Positions 35,744 to 42,725 of a stretch of 42,725 nt of DNA are shown in pieces. A model generated the notes under the pieces. The model did not search any database and was not told where the DNA came from. It saw nothing but the letters and a program-made list of their open reading frames with translations. Each line of letters begins with the position of its first letter. Position 1 is the first letter of the stretch. Source of the DNA: Emcibacteraceae bacterium (GTDB lineage Bacteria; Pseudomonadota; Alphaproteobacteria; Sphingomonadales; Emcibacteraceae). A program made the translations under genes and the position numbers. Location: NCBI GenBank assembly GCA_028281625.1, contig JANQJN010000144.1:1-42725 (forward strand), written 5' to 3'.

Positions 35744-38224
35744 TTATTCATATCTCAGGGCGTTTACCGGATTGGCCTTTGCGACACGCATGCTGTTGCT
35801 GGCGACGGTTCCCCACGCGATAATGAGTGCGGTGACACCGGCCATCAGACAGAATGCGATGATCAGGTTGACCTCAATACGGTAAACAAAATTTTCAAGC
35901 CAGACGCTCATGGCATAGAACGAAATCGGCCATGCCAGCAGATTGGCGATAATCACCGGTTTTGAAAACTGCCAAACCAGTAGTTTCACCACTTCAAATA
36001 CACTGGCACCCATCACTTTTCTGATGCCAATTTCCTTGGTGCGGCGTTCGGCCGTGAAGCTAGCAAGGCCATAAAGTCCCAGGCAGGCGATGAATATTGC
36101 CAGGCCGGAAAATGCCGCGAACATGCTCGCCTGTCCTTGCTCCGCCTGATACTGGCGGTCAATGGCTTCCGCGACAAATTCACCGTCAAACGGAATGCTC
36201 GGGATTTCACGTTCCCAAAGAGCTTTTACTTGTGCAAAAAATGTTTCTGGATCACCTGTAAAGCGCGCGGACAGGATTGACGCATAATTTGAATCCAGAT
36301 CATATATTTCGGGACGAATTGTGCTTTTTAAGCTGTCAAAATGCACATCCGGCACCACGCCTATCACTTCATAAGTGGCAGTCAGGCCTTCTTCCGGTTG
36401 GCCAGCACCAGCGAAAATCAGCTTGCCGATGGCTTCTTCCGGTGTGCCAAGACCAAGGCGGCGGACGGCCGATTCATTGATCATGGTTTGACCAGTATAA
36501 ATATTCCCTTCGCGCAGATCACTGGTGAAAACCGTTCTGTCCCCGCGCTCAAGGTTATATTCGCGGCCAGCGACAAGGTCGACCTGATATGTCGTGAAAT
36601 AATCGTGACTTATACTCCGGTTACCAATCAAAACAGCATCTTCAGTGGACTGGCCTTCAATATGAACGATGGTGTTGTTCTGATGTACATAGCCTGGCAT
36701 AAAGTTTGACGTGCTTACAGCGACGGCTTGCGGCATGCGGCGTATTTCAGTAAGCAGAAGGTCCATTTTTTCGAGTGCGACATCACGGTACATTTCACCA
36801 ACCGCAAGGATGTTGTCTTTCTTAAAGCCAAGATCCATATTTTTAGCATATAGCATCTGTCCGTAAACAACTGCGGTGGAAACAAACAGCGTGATGGATA
36901 CTGCAAATTGAAGGATCACCAGGGCGTAACGTAGCTTTACAGATGAGCTTGTTTCCACGGACTGATTTGCCTTCAGATTTTCTGCTGGTCTAAAACCTGA
37001 CAAGATAAAAGCGGGATAAATACCCCCCATAAAACCAACGGCGAAGGCAAGGAATATAACGCCCAGGATATCATTACTTGCGTAATTGATCGCAAGTTCC
37101 TTATCCAGGATCTCGTTATAGGTAGGCAGGGCCATTTCAACAATCGCAAGGGATATCAGAAGACCGAGAATGGTCAGTAAAATGGATTCGCCTAGAAACT
37201 GGATCACAAGATCCTTCCTTGATGCTCCCATTACTTTGCGAAGGCTGACTTCCTTTGCGCGCTGACTGGCGCGTGCTGTGCTTAGGTTCATAAAATTGAT
37301 CGCAGCGATCACAAGAATAAGCCCTGCCACAGTGGCAAAAATCACCACTGTGTTCATATTACCGGTGGGATGATATTCGCCTTCACGATTTGATTTAAGG
37401 TGTAAATCCTTAATGTTCATTGCTGACGTGGAAACTAGATCGGATGTATTATCCGCACCACCGAATGGCACTTCCGGGAAATTACGGTCTACAAAAGAAA
37501 CCATGTTATCGTTGATGTCCGCGATGTTTGTACCTTCGTGGGTCGCGAAGTAAAGCTGGCTGTTGGTTGAGAACCACGCATCAAACATATAGGGCTGATC
37601 CTGCCAGGCCGGCTCATCAATTGGGATGAGTGCTTCAGCAATCACCTGGCTGTTTTCAGCCATATCTTTGATTACTGCGGCGACAGTGTAATCGCGCTGA
37701 AACAGATCAAAGTCGATGGTAACAGTCTGACCAATCGGATTTGAGCTGCTAAAATATTTCTCAGCCAGCGTTTCATTAAGAACTATATTGCTGATATTAT
37801 CCAGCGCACCGTCGATATTTCCTGCAACCACATCAAGATCAAATATGGCTGCGAAGTCTGCATCAACAAGTGAGATATCATCAACAAAATACTGGTCACC
37901 CAGTATAACTGTTGGCTGCTGCCTTGAAATCCGTGACGCGTGTGTGACTTGTGGAAAGTCCTTCTTTAGTGCGTGAATGACAGGTCCTGGTGTCATTGCA
38001 GATTCAATGGGGTCCCGTCCAGGTACACTGAAGGTAATATGAATGCGGTATATATTGTCCGCTTTCGTCCAGAAGCTGTCATAGGACAGTTCATCACGAA
38101 CGAAAAGCGCAATCAAAATACAGGACGCAAGCCCGATGGCGAGACCAAGAATATTGATCGCGCTAAAAAGCTTGTGCTTGAAAATGTTGCGCCATGCGCT
38201 TCTTAAATAATTGGTAAGGAGCAT
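35744..38224 (-). CDS. ABC permease P1 (group A), double MacB_PCD/FtsX
   Basis: 826 aa; the first permease after the ATPase. TM helices at about 21-43, 292-315, 343-365, 385-410, 434-455 and three more between about 690 and 805: eight in all, i.e. two MacB-like four-helix halves in one chain. First periplasmic domain about 45-290, second about 460-685. Coupling motif 1 RAKEVSLRKVMGA (322-334) and motif 2 RTKEIGIRKVMGA with LLVWQFSKP. Ends NPVNALRYE. MacB itself has one half per chain and works as a dimer, so this protein should be a covalent pseudo-dimer. RBS AGGATA. Confidence 0.94.
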   Translation of the reverse strand: MLLTNYLRSAWRNIFKHKLFSAINILGLAIGLASCILIALFVRDELSYDSFWTKADNIYRIHITFSVPGRDPIESAMTPGPVIHALKKDFPQVTHASRISRQQPTVILGDQYFVDDISLVDADFAAIFDLDVVAGNIDGALDNISNIVLNETLAEKYFSSSNPIGQTVTIDFDLFQRDYTVAAVIKDMAENSQVIAEALIPIDEPAWQDQPYMFDAWFSTNSQLYFATHEGTNIADINDNMVSFVDRNFPEVPFGGADNTSDLVSTSAMNIKDLHLKSNREGEYHPTGNMNTVVIFATVAGLILVIAAINFMNLSTARASQRAKEVSLRKVMGASRKDLVIQFLGESILLTILGLLISLAIVEMALPTYNEILDKELAINYASNDILGVIFLAFAVGFMGGIYPAFILSGFRPAENLKANQSVETSSSVKLRYALVILQFAVSITLFVSTAVVYGQMLYAKNMDLGFKKDNILAVGEMYRDVALEKMDLLLTEIRRMPQAVAVSTSNFMPGYVHQNNTIVHIEGQSTEDAVLIGNRSISHDYFTTYQVDLVAGREYNLERGDRTVFTSDLREGNIYTGQTMINESAVRRLGLGTPEEAIGKLIFAGAGQPEEGLTATYEVIGVVPDVHFDSLKSTIRPEIYDLDSNYASILSARFTGDPETFFAQVKALWEREIPSIPFDGEFVAEAIDRQYQAEQGQASMFAAFSGLAIFIACLGLYGLASFTAERRTKEIGIRKVMGASVFEVVKLLVWQFSKPVIIANLLAWPISFYAMSVWLENFVYRIEVNLIIAFCLMAGVTALIIAWGTVASNSMRVAKANPVNALRYE

Positions 38225-38278
38225 TTTATCCTATCCGTTTCTTTCCCTATTCCCATTTGGCCTCCCAGCAAATCGAAA

Positions 38279-38956
38279 TTAGGCGCGCATGCTTTCTGTC
38301 ACCACGTGACCATCAAGAAGATTGATCGTGCGGCGGGCGTAGTCAGCATGTGACGGACTATGGGTAACCATTACGATGGTTGTGCCTTCCTCATTCAGCT
38401 TTTGAAGCATTTCCATCACTTCCTGACCGTGAGCGGTATCAAGGTTACCGGTCGGCTCGTCAGCGAGGATCATGCTTTGGTTGCCAACCACGGCGCGGGC
38501 GACAGCAACACGCTGCTGCTGACCACCGGAAAGCTGGCTTGGCATATGTTTGGCGCGGTGTGCGATACCGACTTTATCCATCACGGCAGCAACGCGTTCT
38601 TTACGCTCACTGGCAGGGATATCGTGATAAAGAAGGGCCAGTTCGATATTTTCAAAAACCGACAACTCGTCAATCAGGTTAAAGCTCTGGAAGATGAAAC
38701 CGATGTGCTGTTTTCTGATCACACCAAGTTGTGCTTCAGAATAGCCAGCGACATCTTCACCGTTGAAGAAATAGTGACCACTGGTCGGTGTATCGAGCAT
38801 ACCAACGATGTTGAGCAGCGTTGATTTACCACAACCGGATGGTCCCATGATCGCTACGAATTCACCGTGTTCGATCTCGATATTCACATTGTTAAGCGCC
38901 ACCGTTTCCACTTCGTCAGTGCGGTAAGCTTTTGTAAGGTCTTGTAGTTTTAACAT
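38279..38956 (-). CDS. LolD/MacB-type ABC ATPase
   Basis: 225 aa, a free-standing ATP-binding subunit. Walker A GPSGCGKST (38-46), Q-loop Gln90 in FIFQSFNL, signature LSGGQ (142-146), Walker B MILADE with catalytic Glu167, D-loop TGNLD, H-loop His199 in VTHS. All catalytic residues are intact. The length and FNLIDELSVFENI pattern match the LolD/MacB/FtsE (type VII) family. It is the only ATPase in the operon, and lies between the adaptor and ten permeases, so it most likely powers all of them. RBS AAGGAC. Confidence 0.96.
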   Translation of the reverse strand: MLKLQDLTKAYRTDEVETVALNNVNIEIEHGEFVAIMGPSGCGKSTLLNIVGMLDTPTSGHYFFNGEDVAGYSEAQLGVIRKQHIGFIFQSFNLIDELSVFENIELALLYHDIPASERKERVAAVMDKVGIAHRAKHMPSQLSGGQQQRVAVARAVVGNQSMILADEPTGNLDTAHGQEVMEMLQKLNEEGTTIVMVTHSPSHADYARRTINLLDGHVVTESMRA

Positions 38957-38999
38957 TTTTAGTCCTTTTGGTTTTTATTATTCGAATTAATTAGATTTA

Positions 39000-40316
39000 T
39001 TAGGTTTCTGTAAGTTTTAAGCGGTCCATGTCCATGAAGCTGGTATAAGGTGATGTAATCACGCGTTCACCAACCTGTAGTCCATCGATCACTTCAATGA
39101 AGTTGTTGTTTCTGCGGCCAAGGCGAATGTTGCGCTTCACTGCAAACTCGCTGTCATCACTGACAACAAAGATCCAGCTGCCACCGGTATCCTGATAGAA
39201 GGCTCCATACGGGATAAGCACAGCTTCAGAAGAATCGCCAAGGGTCAGCTTCGATTGAAGCGTTTGGCCGCGGCGAATATCTTCCGGTTGTTCAGCTGTA
39301 AACACCATATCGATTTTGAACTGGTTATTTTGAACATCCGGGTAGATCTTCTTGATGCGCATTGGGAATTCTTCGCTATCCCCAGGGCGCACATAAACAC
39401 CGTTTTGGCCAAGATCAACACGGTTCAGGTAAAACTCATCGATTTGAACTTCCAGTTTGAAGTTATAAGGATCATCGATTTGTCCGATCGCTTCACCGCG
39501 TCCCACAGTTTGCCCCAGCTCAAGATCAAAACCTGAAAGCTGACCCTCAATCTGGGCTTTCATGTTTAGGTTCTCAAGGCTGGTGCGGGCGATGCCAAGG
39601 TTTCTTTCAAGGTTTTGTGAATCAAGGCGAGAACGCTCAAGCTGTTGTTCCTGCATGCGTGCGTCAGTTTCCTGAGACATGCGGGTCACTTCGAGCATTT
39701 TGACCTTATAGGTAAGATCTTCTTCTGCCTCGTCCAATTGTGCCTTGGTGAAGTTACCATTGGCGTAAAGTTTCCGATATCTTTCCACGTTGCGGGTCAT
39801 TTTTTGTATTTCATATTCCAGCGTTGTTATCTCTGTAATATGCCGCAATCTGTTTTGTTCGAGTTGAAGCTCCAGCGTGCGCATGGCGTTTAACTCACCA
39901 GCCACACGGGCTTCGTTTTCAAAAACCTGGATTTGAAGAGTTGGGTTTGAAAGCTCAACAATCTCTTGTCCTTGCGTGACGATGGCGCCATCCTCGACAA
40001 GAATGTTCTCCACGCGGCCACCTTCCGTCGCTGAGACGAACACAGTGGTGAGCGGGGTGACCTTACCTCTGATTGGAATATAGTCTTCATAAACGCCGCT
40101 GGTTACTTGTGAGACCACCAAGCGACTTTCTTCGACGCGGAAGGTTCGGCCACCCGTTGCGCTTTCAATAATTAAGTAAAGAACGAAGGCGGCAATAAGT
40201 CCACCTGCGCCCCACATTGCCATTTTGACCGGGTTTCTTTTCTTTTCGATAACACGGTCCATGCCAGTGCCTGCGTGGGCACCTCCTGGTTTTTTTATGT
40301 TGTCCATTTTAGTCAT
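39000..40316 (-). CDS. HlyD/MacA-type periplasmic adaptor protein
   Basis: 438 aa. One N-terminal membrane anchor at about 33-51, then barrel-sandwich halves at about 88-125 (ENILVEDGAIVTQGQEIVEL) and 250-282, a long charged coiled-coil hairpin at about 128-248, a beta-barrel at 283-365, and a membrane-proximal domain ending LKLTET. This is the architecture of membrane-fusion proteins that connect inner-membrane MacB-like pumps to an outer-membrane TolC-type duct; no TolC homologue is present in this window. It is the first gene after the sigma-54 promoter. No clear Shine-Dalgarno precedes the ATG (an in-frame ATG three codons later is possible), which may limit translation of the leading gene. 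Confidence 0.92.
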   Translation of the reverse strand: MTKMDNIKKPGGAHAGTGMDRVIEKKRNPVKMAMWGAGGLIAAFVLYLIIESATGGRTFRVEESRLVVSQVTSGVYEDYIPIRGKVTPLTTVFVSATEGGRVENILVEDGAIVTQGQEIVELSNPTLQIQVFENEARVAGELNAMRTLELQLEQNRLRHITEITTLEYEIQKMTRNVERYRKLYANGNFTKAQLDEAEEDLTYKVKMLEVTRMSQETDARMQEQQLERSRLDSQNLERNLGIARTSLENLNMKAQIEGQLSGFDLELGQTVGRGEAIGQIDDPYNFKLEVQIDEFYLNRVDLGQNGVYVRPGDSEEFPMRIKKIYPDVQNNQFKIDMVFTAEQPEDIRRGQTLQSKLTLGDSSEAVLIPYGAFYQDTGGSWIFVVSDDSEFAVKRNIRLGRRNNNFIEVIDGLQVGERVITSPYTSFMDMDRLKLTET

Positions 40317-40360
40317 AATTTTTACTGCAATCGTTAAAATTTAATTCTGTTTACTAATAT

Positions 40361-40376
40361 TGCAAAGAGTGTGCCA
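40361..40376 (-). promoter_or_regulatory. Sigma-54 -24/-12 promoter of the exporter operon
   Basis: On the minus strand the site reads TGGCACACTCTTTGCA: TGGCAC at 40376-40371, five bases, then TTGCA at 40365-40361. The GG and GC dinucleotides are separated by exactly 10 nt, as sigma-54 holoenzyme needs, and it matches the TGGCAC-N5-TTGC consensus fully. Predicted start about 40350, giving a leader of about 35 nt before the adaptor gene. The adjacent regulator is of the sigma-54-activating type. Confidence 0.9.
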
Positions 40377-40410
40377 ATTAATAAACCTTTGAAAATGAAT
40401 GATTTTATGC

Positions 40411-40440
40411 TTTACTGTTCGAAAATGGACAGTATATACT
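40411..40440 (+). promoter_or_regulatory. Candidate sigma-70-type promoter of the regulator gene
   Basis: TTTACT at 40411-40416 (four of six to TTGACA), an 18-bp spacer and TATACT at 40435-40440 (five of six to TATAAT). Start expected near 40447, about 52 nt before the regulator ATG. One palindrome lies in the spacer and another over the start point, so occupancy would block it. Confidence 0.5.
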
Positions 40441-40475
40441 GTTCGCAATTGAACACATGTGTACGAATCTGAACA
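40416..40475. promoter_or_regulatory. Three TGTTC-N6-GAACA palindromes, candidate enhancer (UAS) sites
   Basis: Sites: 40416-40431 (TGTTC, GAAAAT, GGACA), 40440-40455 (TGTTC, GCAATT, GAACA; perfect) and 40460-40475 (TGTAC, GAATCT, GAACA). Centres are 24 and 20 bp apart, and about 73, 97 and 117 bp upstream of the sigma-54 start. That is the usual position and number for binding by dimers of an NtrC-family activator through its Fis-type helix-turn-helix. Confidence 0.75.
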
Positions 40476-40498
40476 ATTGATAAAAACAGGGTTTTTGG

Positions 40499-41917
40499 AT
40501 GGAAAAACGGGGCGCTATTCTCATTGTTGATGATGATGAAGACATTCTGGTGGCTGGAAAATTGTTGCTGAAACGGCATTTCGCCGACGTGGTTACAATC
40601 AGCCAACCAAACCAAATTGCTGCGTCCATGCGCAAGCAGGATTTCGACGCCATCCTTCTTGATATGAATTTCGGCCCAGGCCGCAGTTCCGGTGAGGAAG
40701 GATTTCAATGGTTGGCGGAAATTTTAAAAATTGATCCCGAAGCGGTGGTGATTATGATCACCGCGCACGGCGGTGTTAATATTGCTGTCGAAGCCATGAA
40801 AATGGGGGCAACAGATTTTGTATCGAAACCCTGGCAAAATGAAAAGGTTGTTGCGACACTTTCTGCCGCAGTGAAACTTCGTAAAACCCGAAACAAGGCC
40901 GCGACCCTAAAGCAGGCCAATCGCACACTTGTCGAGGACAGTGGTGGGCAGCAGATTATTGGAAATTCTGAAGCGCTTAAACAAATCCAGTCGATTATCG
41001 AACGTACCGCGCCGACGGATGCCAACGTGCTTATTGTCGGTGAAAATGGAACGGGTAAGGAACTGGTGGCGCGTGAACTGCACCGTCTTTCCAACCGGTC
41101 CGACGAAATTTTCCTCAGTGTGGATATGGGGGCAATCAGCGAAAGCCTGTTTGACAGTGAACTTTTTGGTCATAAGAAAGGCTCTTTCACAGATGCAAAA
41201 GATGATCGGGTTGGAAGATTGCAAGCCGCCTCGGGAGGAACACTATTTCTAGATGAGATCGGAAACTTACCACTTCATCTGCAGGCAAAGCTTCTCACTG
41301 TACTTGAGCAAAGAAATGTGACACCGGTAGGCTCAAACCAATCAGTACCCATTGATGTTCGGGTGATCGCGGCAACAAACCTTACGCAAAAGCAACTTAA
41401 TGATGAAAGCCGCTTTCGCCAAGATCTTCTATTTAGGCTTAATACGGTGGAAATTGAAGTGCCGCCCCTTCGAGAACGTCCAGGCGATATTGAGGAAATT
41501 GCAAATCACTATATCGATCTTTACTGCAGAAAATACGATAAAGAGGTAAAGAAACTTTCGGCCGATGCCCTAAAGGCCATTAAGGCCTACGAATGGCCAG
41601 GCAATGTTCGCGCTCTTCGTCATGCCATTGAACGGGCGGTGATCCTAAGCCAAGATAAAACCTTCTCAGCGAGCGATTTTTCACTGGAAAGCCAACCGGG
41701 TAGTGCTGGTGAAGTGGACAGTAAGCTTTCCCTGAGGACGGAAAATGGTGGTGAAGAATTTGTGCTTCCTGAAGGCAACCTCAATCTTGAGAAGATGGAA
41801 TATCTGCTGATTGAAAGATCTCTCAAGAAACACCGCTACAATATTTCTCATGCGGCAAAGGAGCTGGGCTTGACGCGCGCAGCACTGTATCGAAGGATGG
41901 AAAAACATGGGTTTTAA
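40499..41917 (+). CDS. NtrC-family sigma-54-dependent response regulator
   Basis: 472 aa in three domains. Receiver 1-120: acidic pocket Asp11-Asp12, phospho-acceptor Asp55, Thr88 and Lys110. Central AAA+ about 152-385: Walker A GENGTGKE (181-188), sigma-54 contact loop GSFTDA (228-233, in place of GAFTGA), Walker B FLDE (252-253 acidic pair), and RxDLLFRLN. C-terminal Fis-type helix-turn-helix (AAKELGLTRAALYRRMEKHGF at the end). It should be phosphorylated by the overlapping kinase and activate the divergent sigma-54 promoter. CAGGG is the likely ribosome site. It overlaps the kinase gene by 11 nt. Confidence 0.95.
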   Translation: MEKRGAILIVDDDEDILVAGKLLLKRHFADVVTISQPNQIAASMRKQDFDAILLDMNFGPGRSSGEEGFQWLAEILKIDPEAVVIMITAHGGVNIAVEAMKMGATDFVSKPWQNEKVVATLSAAVKLRKTRNKAATLKQANRTLVEDSGGQQIIGNSEALKQIQSIIERTAPTDANVLIVGENGTGKELVARELHRLSNRSDEIFLSVDMGAISESLFDSELFGHKKGSFTDAKDDRVGRLQAASGGTLFLDEIGNLPLHLQAKLLTVLEQRNVTPVGSNQSVPIDVRVIAATNLTQKQLNDESRFRQDLLFRLNTVEIEVPPLRERPGDIEEIANHYIDLYCRKYDKEVKKLSADALKAIKAYEWPGNVRALRHAIERAVILSQDKTFSASDFSLESQPGSAGEVDSKLSLRTENGGEEFVLPEGNLNLEKMEYLLIERSLKKHRYNISHAAKELGLTRAALYRRMEKHGF

Positions 41918-42725
41918 ACGCTTCAGCGTTCTGCTTACCATTCGCCTTGTGTTGCTGTTTCTCACGGTTGCAAGTCTGGCGATACTGGTGATCAGCCCGG
42001 GTTTTCTTGCGGCAAGCCTTCTTATTACTCTGATCGCCCTGTTTCAGATTTTTGAAATTGTACGCTTTGTGCAGCTTACCAATGATGACCTTACCCGTTT
42101 TCTGGATGCGATGCGGTACGGCGATTTTGGTCAAAAGTTTGATCATGCAGGGATGGGAGCTGGCTTCATTGAGCTTGGAGAAGCGATTACCGATATTCTG
42201 GAGCGTTTCAGGCAATTTCGTGGTCAGCAGGAAGAAGAACTTAAGCATTTAAAAGCGCTGATTGAACATGTGCCGGTGCCACTAATGTCGATCAGAAGTG
42301 ACGGGAGCGTTCTCATTCACAACAATGCGGCGCGGCGCTTGTTTGGCTCAACTCACGTAGCCAATGTCACTGATCTTTCACAGTTTGGTGAAGAATTTAG
42401 AAACAAGCTTATGACCATTAAGCCGGGTGAGCGGCATTTGGTGACCTTTAGAATCGACGATCTTGAACAAACATTGACGGTAGCATCGACTCAAATAATG
42501 TCCGCCGGAAAAATGGAAAAGATCATATCGCTCCAGGACATCCAAAGTGAACTTGATGTGGCGCAGCTTAAGGCCTGGCAGGATCTTGTGCGGGTGCTGA
42601 CCCACGAAATTATGAATAGTATCACGCCGGTTTCATCGCTTGCAAAAACGGCCGCTGATCTGGTCGAAGATGCCATCGGGAAAGCGGAAGGGCAAACCGA
42701 ACTCGTGGAAGAACTTACTGATGTC
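41907..42725 (+). CDS. NtrY-like sensor histidine kinase (3' end cut off)
   Basis: 273 residues are visible before the window ends. Two adjacent hydrophobic stretches (about 12-48) form a short membrane anchor with almost no periplasmic loop. Next comes a HAMP/coiled-coil-like linker (RFLDAMRYGDFGQKF), a PAS-like domain at about 110-210 (ALIEHVPVPLMSIRSDGSV), and a DHp helix with the phospho-acceptor His in VLTHEIMNSITPVSSL, the NtrY-type H-box. The ATPase domain lies beyond the edge. The lack of a sizeable periplasmic domain means that the signal is sensed inside the membrane or cytoplasm, or through a partner such as the exporter (inference). Translation is coupled to the regulator through the 11-nt overlap. 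Confidence 0.9.
   Translation, partial: MGFKRFSVLLTIRLVLLFLTVASLAILVISPGFLAASLLITLIALFQIFEIVRFVQLTNDDLTRFLDAMRYGDFGQKFDHAGMGAGFIELGEAITDILERFRQFRGQQEEELKHLKALIEHVPVPLMSIRSDGSVLIHNNAARRLFGSTHVANVTDLSQFGEEFRNKLMTIKPGERHLVTFRIDDLEQTLTVASTQIMSAGKMEKIISLQDIQSELDVAQLKAWQDLVRVLTHEIMNSITPVSSLAKTAADLVEDAIGKAEGQTELVEELTDV

Noticed and set aside
41180-41200. GSFTDA instead of GAFTGA in the sigma-54 contact loop of the regulator
   Set aside because: The Ala-to-Ser change and Asp at the fifth place could suggest loss of sigma-54 activation, but similar GAFTDA-type loops are, to my knowledge, common in active regulators of this subfamily, and a perfect -24/-12 promoter lies beside it.
1-42725. CRISPR, tRNA, rRNA, insertion sequence, phage or toxin-antitoxin modules
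   Set aside because: No matching repeats, cloverleaf-like genes, transposase/integrase motifs or terminal inverted repeats could be seen by reading.

Overview
The window is from a Gram-negative proteobacterium of moderate GC content. It carries an outer-membrane beta-barrel/patatin protein, a lipobox lipoprotein, periplasmic enzymes and a sigma-54 regulator. A marine alphaproteobacterium (for example Kordiimonadales-like) would fit, but I cannot fix the taxon from sequence alone. I see no rRNA, tRNA, CRISPR array, transposase or integrase.

Left part (1-5.6 kb): a membrane-anchored CadC/ToxR-type winged-helix regulator with a TPR tail (minus strand, cut by the window start) faces a plus-strand operon. 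The operon encodes a 59-aa mini-protein resembling the N-terminus of the next gene, a ferritin-like diiron protein, an MddA-like thiol S-methyltransferase, a 73-aa unknown protein, cysteine synthase and a short serine acetyltransferase, and ends at a strong intrinsic terminator. Three copies of TCCCCAC lie between regulator and operon. The genes point to cysteine/thiol chemistry, possibly with an oxidative step.

Middle part (5.6-10.2 kb): a fold-type-I PLP aminotransferase and a PlpD-type patatin/POTRA/beta-barrel protein form a minus-strand pair. Divergent from them is a multi-pass DUF1624/HGSNAT-like membrane protein.

Right part (10.2-42.7 kb): the outstanding feature is a roughly 30-kb minus-strand operon. 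In transcription order it encodes one HlyD/MacA-type adaptor, one LolD/MacB-type ATPase, TEN consecutive intact 807-828-aa double-FtsX (MacB_PCD) permeases (P1-P10 here), a gamma-glutamyltranspeptidase-like enzyme and a YtcJ-like amidohydrolase lipoprotein. Gaps are from -4 to 63 nt. P1-P5 (group A) and P6-P10 (group B) are two paralogous blocks. Each permease has two TM-PCD-TM halves, so each looks like a covalent pseudo-dimer able to form a whole transporter with the single shared ATPase.

A divergent two-component pair (NtrC-family response regulator and NtrY-like histidine kinase, the latter cut by the window end) sits upstream. The 182-bp gap between them and the operon holds a perfect sigma-54 -24/-12 promoter aimed at the operon, three TGTTC-N6-GAACA palindromes at about -73, -97 and -117 from its predicted start, and a sigma-70-like promoter for the regulator that overlaps these palindromes. 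The simplest model is an envelope signal sensed by the kinase that switches on a whole library of exporters and two periplasmic hydrolases together. The substrate is unknown.
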